A DNA stretch of 5,795 nt from Candidatus Omnitrophota bacterium (lineage in GTDB: Bacteria; Omnitrophota; Gorgyraeia; Gygaellales; Profunditerraquicolaceae): assembly GCA_903882345.1 (NCBI GenBank), contig CAIRWO010000171.1:1-5795 (forward strand), read 5' to 3'. Shown one piece after another: positions 1-4,856 of this stretch (position 1 is the first letter of the stretch; each line of letters begins with the position of its first letter). The notes beneath the pieces are model-generated. The model worked only from the letters and a program-made list of their open reading frames with translations. It searched no databases and was not told where the DNA came from. The translations under genes and the position numbers were made by a program.

Positions 1-1
1 A

Positions 2-118
2 AAAGAAGAACAGCTTTTGGACCGCCTGGCAAAAGAACTTGTGCTAAAGGAAGAACTCAATTACGATGAAATCGAGTCGATATTCAAGGAATTCGGAAAA
101 ATGCGGCCTTCTCCTTAA
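2..118 (+). CDS. ftsH: C-terminal end of an FtsH-like ATP-dependent zinc metalloprotease (partial)
   Basis: An open frame enters from the left edge and ends at TAA 116-118, leaving 38 codons. The visible residues start KEEQLLDRLAKELVLKEEL and continue with a NYDEIESIF segment. This matches the usual end of the FtsH peptidase domain, where a helix of the type 'LxxLAxxLLEKExLxxxEIxxLL' closes the protein. FtsH is a membrane-anchored AAA+ protease that degrades misassembled membrane proteins and short-lived regulators. None of the Walker or HEXXH motifs lies in the window, so the call rests only on this tail and could be wrong. The last 53 nt overlap the start of the next gene in another frame. 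Confidence 0.55.
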   Translation, partial: KEEQLLDRLAKELVLKEELNYDEIESIFKEFGKMRPSP

Positions 119-962
119 TGCCAGCCTTGCATTAATAACTTGCCTTATCTGCGGATGCTCCTCTTCAACCTCCCCTACATTTCTTAAGGAAGATATCCCG
201 GAAGCAATAGTGGATATAGCAAGGAAAGAATACAAGATCAACCTCAAGGCAAAGCTGACCGGAGAAACCATCTGGATCTATTACCCCGTGGAAAAGATCT
301 TCGAAAAAGCCGATAAACCGGAAAAATATTTCGAGAAATTCCTCATTAAAGACAATAACTCCGATTTTAGACACGGCGATCTAAAAATTACCTACCTGAT
401 CAAGGCAATACCCGAAACAGAAAAATCCCAGGAATTAAAATACAATAAGGATACGCTGGAGAGAATGAATGATATCTTAAGCATTACCCGCCGCGTGCTC
501 TTTAGCTCTGACCGGATGAGAAAGGCTGAACCTAAATTTATCTCTATTGTCATCGCCGATACAAAAACCGGGATTGAGCTGAAGGAATTCTCTTATTACC
601 TGGATTTAAAAAAAGTCTCTTACAATTATATTTCGCTGGGCGAATACCAGCATCGCACAATCCAGGACATCAACCTCCGTCCGGAAGCCGTAGGGGATAA
701 AGAGGGTGCGTATATTAATTATAGGGATATCGCCATGAACGAGTTTATAAGCCTGCAGATCCAGCACCGCATAAGGTTAAAATTCCAGAAACCGGAAGTA
801 GACAAACACGCGGATATCGATAAAGAAGTTATGAAAATTACTGCGGCTACGCTAAAGGCTTACGGGATTAAAGACTTTAATACGGTAGAACTGATCAACC
901 GGAATACAAACAAGAAGGTCTCGCTTAACGAAGCGGCGATCTGGTCAAAATCTACGGATTAA
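66..962 (+). CDS. Predicted lipoprotein of unknown function, 298 aa
   Basis: I do not recognise the family. The N-terminus is a clear lipoprotein signal peptide: a basic n-region (KSSRYSRNSEK), a hydrophobic stretch (about residues 13-28), and a lipobox I28-C29-G30-C31 with the lipidated Cys at 31. Residue +2 is Ser, which under the E. coli Lol rule would favour the outer membrane. The mature part is charged, mixed alpha/beta by eye, with no metal or nucleotide motif I can name. ATG 66 is the only conventional start, since the frame is closed by TAA at 45-47. An AGGAAG sits 12 nt upstream, at 48-53. Starting here gives a complete signal peptide, which supports the choice although the start lies inside the preceding frame. 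The stop overlaps the convergent purN end by 11 nt. Confidence 0.8.
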   Translation: MKSSRYSRNSEKCGLLLNASLALITCLICGCSSSTSPTFLKEDIPEAIVDIARKEYKINLKAKLTGETIWIYYPVEKIFEKADKPEKYFEKFLIKDNNSDFRHGDLKITYLIKAIPETEKSQELKYNKDTLERMNDILSITRRVLFSSDRMRKAEPKFISIVIADTKTGIELKEFSYYLDLKKVSYNYISLGEYQHRTIQDINLRPEAVGDKEGAYINYRDIAMNEFISLQIQHRIRLKFQKPEVDKHADIDKEVMKITAATLKAYGIKDFNTVELINRNTNKKVSLNEAAIWSKSTD

Positions 963-1557
963 GGACTTTTACTCTCCTGCCTTGCATTTTGAGTTTTCCT
1001 TCCGCAAATAATTTTATCGCCAACGGATAAAAGCGGTGTTCCAGCTGATGAATCTTTACCTCAAGGCTGGCCAGCGTATCGTTTTCTTCGATCTCGACCG
1101 GCGCCTGCAGGATCACCGGGCCATGGTCCATCAGCTCATCCACAAAATGCACAGTCACTCCCGTGACCTTTACACCGTAATCAAAGGCATCTTTTATCCC
1201 CGACGCCCCTTTAAACGAAGGCAGGAGCGCCGGATGGATGTTTAAAATGCGGTTTTTATAACCCTTGAGGAGCTCTTTACCGAGCATGCGCATAAACCCT
1301 GCCATGACAATCAAATCAATATGATTACTTTTTAGGTGTTTTATAATCTCCTTTTCAAAATCGGCCTTAGCCGGAAAATCTTCCCGTTTTACCAGCGCGA
1401 CCTTTACCTTCGCCTTTCTAGCCCGCTTGATCACGAAAGCAGCGGGGTTATCGCAGACCAAGAGCGAGAGCCTCGCCCGGATCCCGCCTTTTTTTATTGC
1501 ACCGGCAATTGCAGCAAAATTCGAACCGTTCCCCGAAGCAAATACCGCTATATTCAT
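952..1557 (-). CDS. purN: Phosphoribosylglycinamide formyltransferase (GART, PurN), 201 aa
   Basis: Cytoplasmic enzyme of de novo purine synthesis. It transfers the formyl group of 10-formyl-tetrahydrofolate to GAR, giving FGAR and tetrahydrofolate. The glycine-rich nucleotide-binding start is ASGNGSNF (residues 7-14). The catalytic triad falls at the same numbers as in E. coli PurN: N106 and H108 in the LNIHPALLPSF motif, and D144 in the VDELMDHGPVI segment. Length is normal for the family and the domain is complete. The start is ATG 1555-1557, with AAGGAAGG 6 nt upstream. The gene follows rnfD after 16 nt and is probably the last gene of the unit. No other purine gene is visible, so its link to the Rnf pair may only be shared transcription. 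The TAG stop (952-954) lies inside the end of the opposing lipoprotein gene. Confidence 0.96.
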   Translation of the reverse strand: MNIAVFASGNGSNFAAIAGAIKKGGIRARLSLLVCDNPAAFVIKRARKAKVKVALVKREDFPAKADFEKEIIKHLKSNHIDLIVMAGFMRMLGKELLKGYKNRILNIHPALLPSFKGASGIKDAFDYGVKVTGVTVHFVDELMDHGPVILQAPVEIEENDTLASLEVKIHQLEHRFYPLAIKLFAEGKLKMQGRRVKVLNP

Positions 1558-1573
1558 CCTCAGCCTTCCTTTC

Positions 1574-2503
1574 TTATCTTTTAGCCGGCACAGATGGTTT
1601 CGGCTTTAGATAACGGTCAATAAGCGGCACCGCCGCATTCATCATCAATATTGCGTAGGATACGCCCTCCGGATATCTGCTCCAAAGCCGGATGATCGCC
1701 GTAAACAGGCCGCATCCGATTCCGAAGATAACCTGTCCTTTTACTGCCCGTGGCGAAGTAACATAATCCGTGGCCATAAAAAAAGCGCCTAAGATCAGCC
1801 CGCCGGAAAGAATATGGAAAAGCCAGTCACCGCTAAATAACCCGGCCGGCCCGAAAACATAAACAAACAATCCGGTCGTCGCGATATAAGCCACCGGGAG
1901 ATGCCATGAAATGTATTTCTTTAGCAAAAGAAAGGCTGCGCCGATAACCAGGGCCAATATGCAGACTTCCCCGATGCAGCCGCCGCGTTTACCAAGGAAC
2001 AGGTCAAGATAGGAAATTTTTTCTATCAGCCTTCCTTCTTTGAGCATTGTCAGCGGCGTAGCCGAGGTCACGGCGTCATAATTAAACGACGAAGTAAAAA
2101 TAACCATGTACCTGGGCCAAAATGCCATCAGGAATGCCCGGCCGGCTAAAGCCGGATTAAAGATATTTTTTCCCAATCCCCCGAATGCGAACTTGGCGAT
2201 AGCAATGGCAAAAAAGGAACCCACGACCGGTAGCCAAAGAGGAACTGCCGGAGGCAGATTATACGCCAGCAGTAAACCGGTAAGAAAAGCGCTGCCGTCG
2301 GAAATTGTCACCTTGTTTCCCGCCAGTTTTTGCAAGACCCCTTCGGTAACGACAGCTGATAAAACAGCCAGAATAATTACCCATAATGCAGTTATGCCAA
2401 AAATAAAAATTCCCGCTATCCCCGCGGGAACCAGGCTGGCAGTCACCAACCACATTATTTTGGCCAGGGATTCCTTGGTATATAAATGCAGTTTATTTTT
2501 CAT
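1574..2503 (-). CDS. rnfD: Rnf complex subunit D (membrane FMN-carrying subunit; NqrB/RnfD family), 309 aa
   Basis: Polytopic inner-membrane subunit of the Rnf ferredoxin:NAD+ oxidoreductase, which couples electron transfer to Na+ or H+ translocation. Family signatures: ISDGSAFLTGLLLAYNLPP (residues 67-85), the GGLGKNIFNPALAGRAFL block (108-125), and the flavinylation site DAVTSAT (143-149). The last fits the ApbE target pattern Dxx[ST][GSA]A[TS], with T149 as the expected covalent FMN attachment residue. GGLILGAFFMATDYVTSP (234-251) is another typical RnfD/NqrB block. About nine hydrophobic segments are visible. Length fits short bacterial RnfD proteins. ATG 2501-2503 overlaps the rnfG stop as ATGA and has only a weak Shine-Dalgarno, so translational coupling to rnfG is likely. 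No rnfC, rnfE, rnfA or rnfB lies beside it. Confidence 0.93.
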   Translation of the reverse strand: MKNKLHLYTKESLAKIMWLVTASLVPAGIAGIFIFGITALWVIILAVLSAVVTEGVLQKLAGNKVTISDGSAFLTGLLLAYNLPPAVPLWLPVVGSFFAIAIAKFAFGGLGKNIFNPALAGRAFLMAFWPRYMVIFTSSFNYDAVTSATPLTMLKEGRLIEKISYLDLFLGKRGGCIGEVCILALVIGAAFLLLKKYISWHLPVAYIATTGLFVYVFGPAGLFSGDWLFHILSGGLILGAFFMATDYVTSPRAVKGQVIFGIGCGLFTAIIRLWSRYPEGVSYAILMMNAAVPLIDRYLKPKPSVPAKR

Positions 2504-2988
2504 TCTTTTAGTAAAGACCGGATTTCTTCTGCTTTCTTTTTTACCGAATCGATAACCGCCCTGGAAGAGATCGTAGCTCCGGTGATTGCCTGAATGTTGT
2601 TTAAATCCGAAATATTTTTCCCGTTGAACCTGGACGTAAAGGATACGTCGGCAACCTGACCGCCCAAACCCGGTGTTTCGTTCTGGCTTAAGACCTTAAT
2701 TACAACAAGCTTACCCTGCGCATCCATTCCGGCCATTGTCTCAATAGTGCTGAAATAGCCTTTACCCCGTGTTTTAAAGGCAACACCTGCCGTTGCGTTA
2801 TTTTTATCATACGCCTGATAATAGATTATTTCACCGGCTGCGGATTTTACGGCTGCAAAACGCACGGCATCCGGCAAGACCTCTGATAAAATTTTTTCTT
2901 CTCCCTGTTTACCTTGAGCAAAAACTTCCCCTGCTAAAAAACAGATCAACGCCAGTATAAAACCGTAAACTCTTATTATCTTCATCAC
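2500..2988 (-). CDS. rnfG: Rnf complex subunit G (periplasmic FMN-binding protein), 162 aa
   Basis: FMN-binding domain protein that passes electrons on the outer face of the membrane within an Rnf-type complex. There is one N-terminal hydrophobic segment (about residues 4-24), which may be a retained anchor or be cleaved after VFA. Next comes the FMN_bind domain: TRGKGYFSTIETMAGMD (73-89) and NETPGLGG (103-110). The flavinylation motif is AITGATISS (134-142), with T139 as the expected phosphoester-linked FMN site. Oddities: the Asp expected six residues before the Thr is Q133, and the His common before ETPGLG is Q102. The protein is shorter than E. coli RsxG. The start could be GTG 2986-2988 or the adjacent ATG 2983-2985; GTG is given because it sits 8 nt from the GGGGAG ribosome site. 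Confidence 0.93.
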   Translation of the reverse strand: MMKIIRVYGFILALICFLAGEVFAQGKQGEEKILSEVLPDAVRFAAVKSAAGEIIYYQAYDKNNATAGVAFKTRGKGYFSTIETMAGMDAQGKLVVIKVLSQNETPGLGGQVADVSFTSRFNGKNISDLNNIQAITGATISSRAVIDSVKKKAEEIRSLLKE

Positions 2989-2996
2989 CTGTTGAT

Positions 2997-3002
2997 CTCC
3001 CC
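2997..3002 (-). promoter_or_regulatory. Ribosome binding site of rnfG, overlapping the stop of the MFS gene
   Basis: On the - strand GGGGAG shares its first G with the TAG stop of the MFS gene (3002-3004). It lies 8 nt from GTG 2986-2988 and 11 nt from ATG 2983-2985. The spacing favours the GTG start and shows that rnfG translation begins where MFS translation ends, so the two genes share a transcript. Confidence 0.75.
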
Positions 3003-4279
3003 TAATCCAGCCAAGGTATTTTACGGTGGTAGATAAGATTTATGACGCCCGAAATGATAACGATGTATCCGACGATAATAAGGATGATGCTATGGGAAAA
3101 TCTTTCCGCCAGGAAACTGCTGATAAACATAAAAATGATAAAACCCAGATGCATTACTATCTCCAAAGAGCTGAAGATCTTACCCATCATATCGTTAGAG
3201 CTGGCGTTATGGATGATCGTGTTGGAGGCGATCATGATCGGAGCGATCACCAACCCCAGCAAAACTGCAAGGCCTGCCGCGACAATAAAATGGGGAAAAT
3301 GGCTAATGCCAAAGGCAAAGGCCATCAACATTACACCGCTCAATATCAGAGAGACAAATATGGTCTTATAATGCGAGAGCCGCTGGCCAAAACGGCCATA
3401 AATCAGCGACCCGAGAAACAGCCCCAGCCCGAGAAGCATTGCCAGGAGACCAAGGTCTTTGGTTGCCGAATGCAGTGTCTTTTGCACAAAGGCAATGGAA
3501 ACCGCATATACCGCCCCCAGCGCCGACCAAAGGATGAAAATAACGCCCGCGGTAAAGCGGATGTCTTTATTCTTTAAAAAATACAGTGTGCCTTCTTTTA
3601 TTTCCTGGAATACGGATTTCCTGATCACTTCGACGATCTCCCGGCTTACCTCTTTTATGCCATGCTGGTCTGTTGGCCTGGCTGCGCAATGGCCCGCGGC
3701 CCGGCAGGAAATGAAAAAGATCATTGACCCGGAAATAAGAAAACTTAAGGAATCGAGGTAAAACCCGCTCTTAGCGCCCAACCACTCCACCAGTATCCCG
3801 CTTATGCCAAAGCCCACAATTGCCGCGATCATGCCGGTAATATTAACCAGTGAATTGGCGATCAACAGGTCCTTTGCGTCCACAAGGTCGGGTATAATCG
3901 CTAATTTTGCCGGCACAAAGAACCTGCCGATACAGAACACCGTGAAGATAACCAGATATATCGGAAGCAGATTCTTGGTATAAAACAAAAATACCGGGAT
4001 GGTCAGCACAAGGCCGGCCCGGAGAAGGTCAGAGATATACATTGTCCGGCGCCTGTCCCAGCGATCAACGTAGACCCCGGCAAGCGGGCCGATTAAAAAT
4101 ACGGGGATTATCGTAAAGGAAAGGATTTTGGCGATCTCGATACTTGAACCGGGAGACCTAAGGTAAATGAAGCCGATCAAGGCCATCTGGTCAAGCCGGT
4201 CGCCCAGTTGCGAGATGATCTGCCCCACCCACAAAAAGAAGAAACTGCGGTTTTTTAATACTTCGGTAAATTTGGACAT
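3002..4279 (-). CDS. Major facilitator superfamily transporter, EntS/MFS_3-like, 425 aa
   Basis: Inner-membrane secondary transporter, probably an exporter; the substrate cannot be read from sequence. The start LKNRSFFFLWVGQIISQLGDRL (8-29) is typical of the MFS_3/EntS-type drug and siderophore exporter group. MFS motif A appears in the loop after the second helix as GVYVDRWDRRRTM (68-80), with D72, R73 and the basic run R76-R78. About twelve hydrophobic segments are visible, split by a long charged central loop (about 193-240) containing EIKEGTLYFLKNKDIRF, again typical. Length is normal. The ATG lies only 10 nt from the tRNA-Thr discriminator base, with no Shine-Dalgarno in between, so the promoter must be the tRNA's or lie within it. 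rnfG follows after 13 nt. Confidence 0.9.
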   Translation of the reverse strand: MSKFTEVLKNRSFFFLWVGQIISQLGDRLDQMALIGFIYLRSPGSSIEIAKILSFTIIPVFLIGPLAGVYVDRWDRRRTMYISDLLRAGLVLTIPVFLFYTKNLLPIYLVIFTVFCIGRFFVPAKLAIIPDLVDAKDLLIANSLVNITGMIAAIVGFGISGILVEWLGAKSGFYLDSLSFLISGSMIFFISCRAAGHCAARPTDQHGIKEVSREIVEVIRKSVFQEIKEGTLYFLKNKDIRFTAGVIFILWSALGAVYAVSIAFVQKTLHSATKDLGLLAMLLGLGLFLGSLIYGRFGQRLSHYKTIFVSLILSGVMLMAFAFGISHFPHFIVAAGLAVLLGLVIAPIMIASNTIIHNASSNDMMGKIFSSLEIVMHLGFIIFMFISSFLAERFSHSIILIIVGYIVIISGVINLIYHRKIPWLD

Positions 4280-4289
4280 AAAATAATTA

Positions 4290-4362
4290 AGCCGACGGGG
4301 GGATTCGAACCCTCGACCTAGTGTTTACGAAACACTTGCTCTACCAACTGAGCTACGTCGGC
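4290..4362 (-). tRNA. tRNA-Thr, anticodon CGT (reads ACG)
   Basis: A full cloverleaf can be folded: acceptor stem GCCGACG/CGTCGGC (7 perfect pairs), D-arm GCTC-AGTTGGTA-GAGC, anticodon arm AGTGT-TTCGTAA-ACACT with CGT at window positions 4329-4327, variable loop AGGTC, and T-arm GAGGG-TTCGAAT-CCCCC. The CGT anticodon assigns threonine. The T-stem has one A-C mismatch (window positions 4313 and 4299). The discriminator is T, and CCA is not encoded because TTAATT follows, so CCA must be added by nucleotidyltransferase. Its own promoter lies just upstream, and the MFS gene starts 10 nt downstream. Confidence 0.97.
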
Positions 4363-4376
4363 ATAAGGCGCATTTA

Positions 4377-4404
4377 ATTATAGCAATTTTTCGATATTAG
4401 TCAA
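4377..4404 (-). promoter_or_regulatory. Sigma70-type promoter for tRNA-Thr and probably the MFS-rnfGD-purN unit
   Basis: On the - strand, TTGACT (4404-4399) and a perfect TATAAT (4382-4377) are separated by 16 nt. Transcription would begin near 4370, about 8 nt before the mature tRNA 5' end at 4362, which is a normal tRNA leader. No other promoter-like pair is visible before the MFS gene, so this is the best candidate for the whole downstream group. Confidence 0.82.
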
Positions 4405-4428
4405 CTTCACAAATCGCCAAAAAATATA

Positions 4429-4456
4429 TTGACAAAAAGCAAAAACCTGTTATCGT
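4429..4456 (+). promoter_or_regulatory. Sigma70-type promoter with extended -10, for the cold-shock gene
   Basis: TTGACA (4429-4434, perfect -35) is followed after 16 nt by TATCGT (4451-4456). TG at 4448-4449 makes an extended -10 (TGTTATCGT). Transcription would start near 4463, giving a leader of roughly 110 nt before csp. The -35 box is 24 nt from the -35 box of the divergent tRNA promoter. TATAGT at 4456-4461 is a closer -10 match but would need a 21-nt spacer. Confidence 0.7.
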
Positions 4457-4489
4457 ATAGTAGATTAGAATACGAAGGAGTAACTTATT

Positions 4490-4573
4490 TTGGATCAACG
4501 TACCGTAAAGCAAAATCAGTCAACAAAATCAATGCGCTTTACGGTTTTTTGTTGCGAAGGGGGTGAAAGGTAA
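4490..4573 (+). CDS. Possible 27-aa leader peptide upstream of the cold-shock gene
   Basis: A TTG-initiated frame starts at 4490 and ends at TAA 4571-4573, 3 nt before the csp ATG. A strong AAGGAG (4475-4480) lies 9 nt upstream of the TTG and serves no other start. The peptide would begin MDQRTVKQNQSTKS and end FCCEGGER; it is polar, with no signal peptide or membrane helix. The frame runs through the entire hairpin at 4502-4550, so ribosomes translating it would prevent the hairpin from forming. It contains three Thr codons (ACC, ACA, ACG), and ACG is the codon read by the divergent tRNA-Thr. I know no homologue. The frame could be fortuitous given its short length and TTG start. Confidence 0.45.
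   Translation: MDQRTVKQNQSTKSMRFTVFCCEGGER
4502..4550 (+). terminator. Terminator-like hairpin in the csp leader (candidate attenuator)
   Basis: ACCGTAAAGC (4502-4511) and GCTTTACGGT (4536-4545) form a perfect 10-bp stem around a 24-nt A-rich loop, with a run of six T's (4545-4550) directly after the stem. This has the form of an intrinsic terminator, with a rather large loop and a half-AT stem that suggest moderate strength. It lies between the csp promoter and the csp start, so it would act as an attenuator or as the 3' end of a short RNA of about 88 nt. The loop carries a direct repeat CAAAATCA (4511-4518 and 4524-4531). Confidence 0.65.
4557..4570 (+). promoter_or_regulatory. Purine-rich ribosome binding region of csp
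   Basis: AAGGGGGTGAAAGG contains two possible Shine-Dalgarno cores, AAGG(GGG) at 4557-4563 and GAAAGG at 4565-4570, the second 6 nt from the ATG. It also codes for the last residues of the candidate leader peptide. GGGTGA (4561-4566) could pair with TCACCC (4629-4634) inside the csp coding region. Confidence 0.6.
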
Positions 4574-4576
4574 CAG

Positions 4577-4780
4577 ATGGCAAAGGGTAAAGTGAAGTGG
4601 TTCAGCAACCAGAAGGGTTATGGTTTCATCACCCGCGAAGACGGCAAAGATGTGTTCGTACATCACAGCGCGATCAAAGGCGAAGGCTATAAAACCTTAG
4701 ATGAAGGTCAAGAAGTGGAATTTGACGTCACCCAAGGTCCCAAAGGCGAACAGGCAACTAACGTTTCGAAATTATCTTAA
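4577..4780 (+). CDS. csp: Cold-shock domain protein (CspA family), 67 aa
   Basis: A single cold-shock domain, a five-stranded OB-fold that binds single-stranded RNA and DNA and acts as an RNA chaperone in the cytoplasm. Key features: GKVKWFSNQKGYGFI (residues 4-18) containing RNP1 (K13-GYGFI) with W8, F9, Y15 and F17 as stacking residues; RNP2 VFVHHSAI (26-33) with F27, H29 and H30; and the closing EVEFDVTQGPKGEQATNV block. The length of 67 aa is normal. ATG 4577 has GAAAGG 6 nt upstream. The gene is monocistronic, with its own promoter, an unusual leader and a terminator after it. Whether it is cold-inducible cannot be told from the protein; family members are often constitutive. Confidence 0.97.
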   Translation: MAKGKVKWFSNQKGYGFITREDGKDVFVHHSAIKGEGYKTLDEGQEVEFDVTQGPKGEQATNVSKLS

Positions 4781-4805
4781 GCAGCACTTAAAAGAGCAAA
4801 AAAAT

Positions 4806-4853
4806 CCCCGCCCTTTCTATCCAGAAATATATTTCGGGTTAGAAAAGGCGGGG
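4806..4853. terminator. Bidirectional intrinsic terminator between csp and the convergent lipoprotein gene
   Basis: CCCCGCCCTTTCTA (4806-4819) pairs with TAGAAAAGGCGGGG (4840-4853) as a 14-bp stem with one C-A mismatch and a GC-rich base. For - strand transcription the stem is followed by ATTTTTTTG, an ideal T-run (complement of 4798-4805). For + strand transcription it is followed by TTTCTATTTC, a weaker one. It sits between the csp stop (4780) and the lipoprotein stop (4857), so it can end both transcripts. Confidence 0.88.
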
Positions 4854-4856
4854 TTT

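Noticed and set aside
118..120. ATG overlapping the FtsH stop (TAATG) as the lipoprotein start
   Set aside because: It is not in the lipoprotein frame; the in-frame start is ATG 66.
1036..1609. Several + strand frames opposite purN
   Set aside because: purN has all catalytic residues at canonical positions on the other strand; these are shadows.
2106..2555. A 149-codon open frame on the + strand opposite rnfD and the end of rnfG
   Set aside because: Antisense to two strong family matches; it is a by-product of their codon use.
3026..3577. A 183-codon open frame on the + strand opposite the MFS gene
   Set aside because: Lies wholly antisense to a clearly recognisable transporter; the product is compositionally odd (His/Asp/Lys/Gln rich), with no domain or ribosome site.
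4456..4461. TATAGT as the -10 box of the csp promoter
   Set aside because: It would need a 21-nt spacer from TTGACA. TATCGT with a 16-nt spacer and an upstream TG fits better, though the TATAGT box cannot be fully excluded.
4532..4534. ATG inside the csp leader as the start of a shorter peptide
   Set aside because: In frame with the mini-ORF but without a Shine-Dalgarno, and placed at the hairpin; the TTG at 4490 with AAGGAG is better supported.
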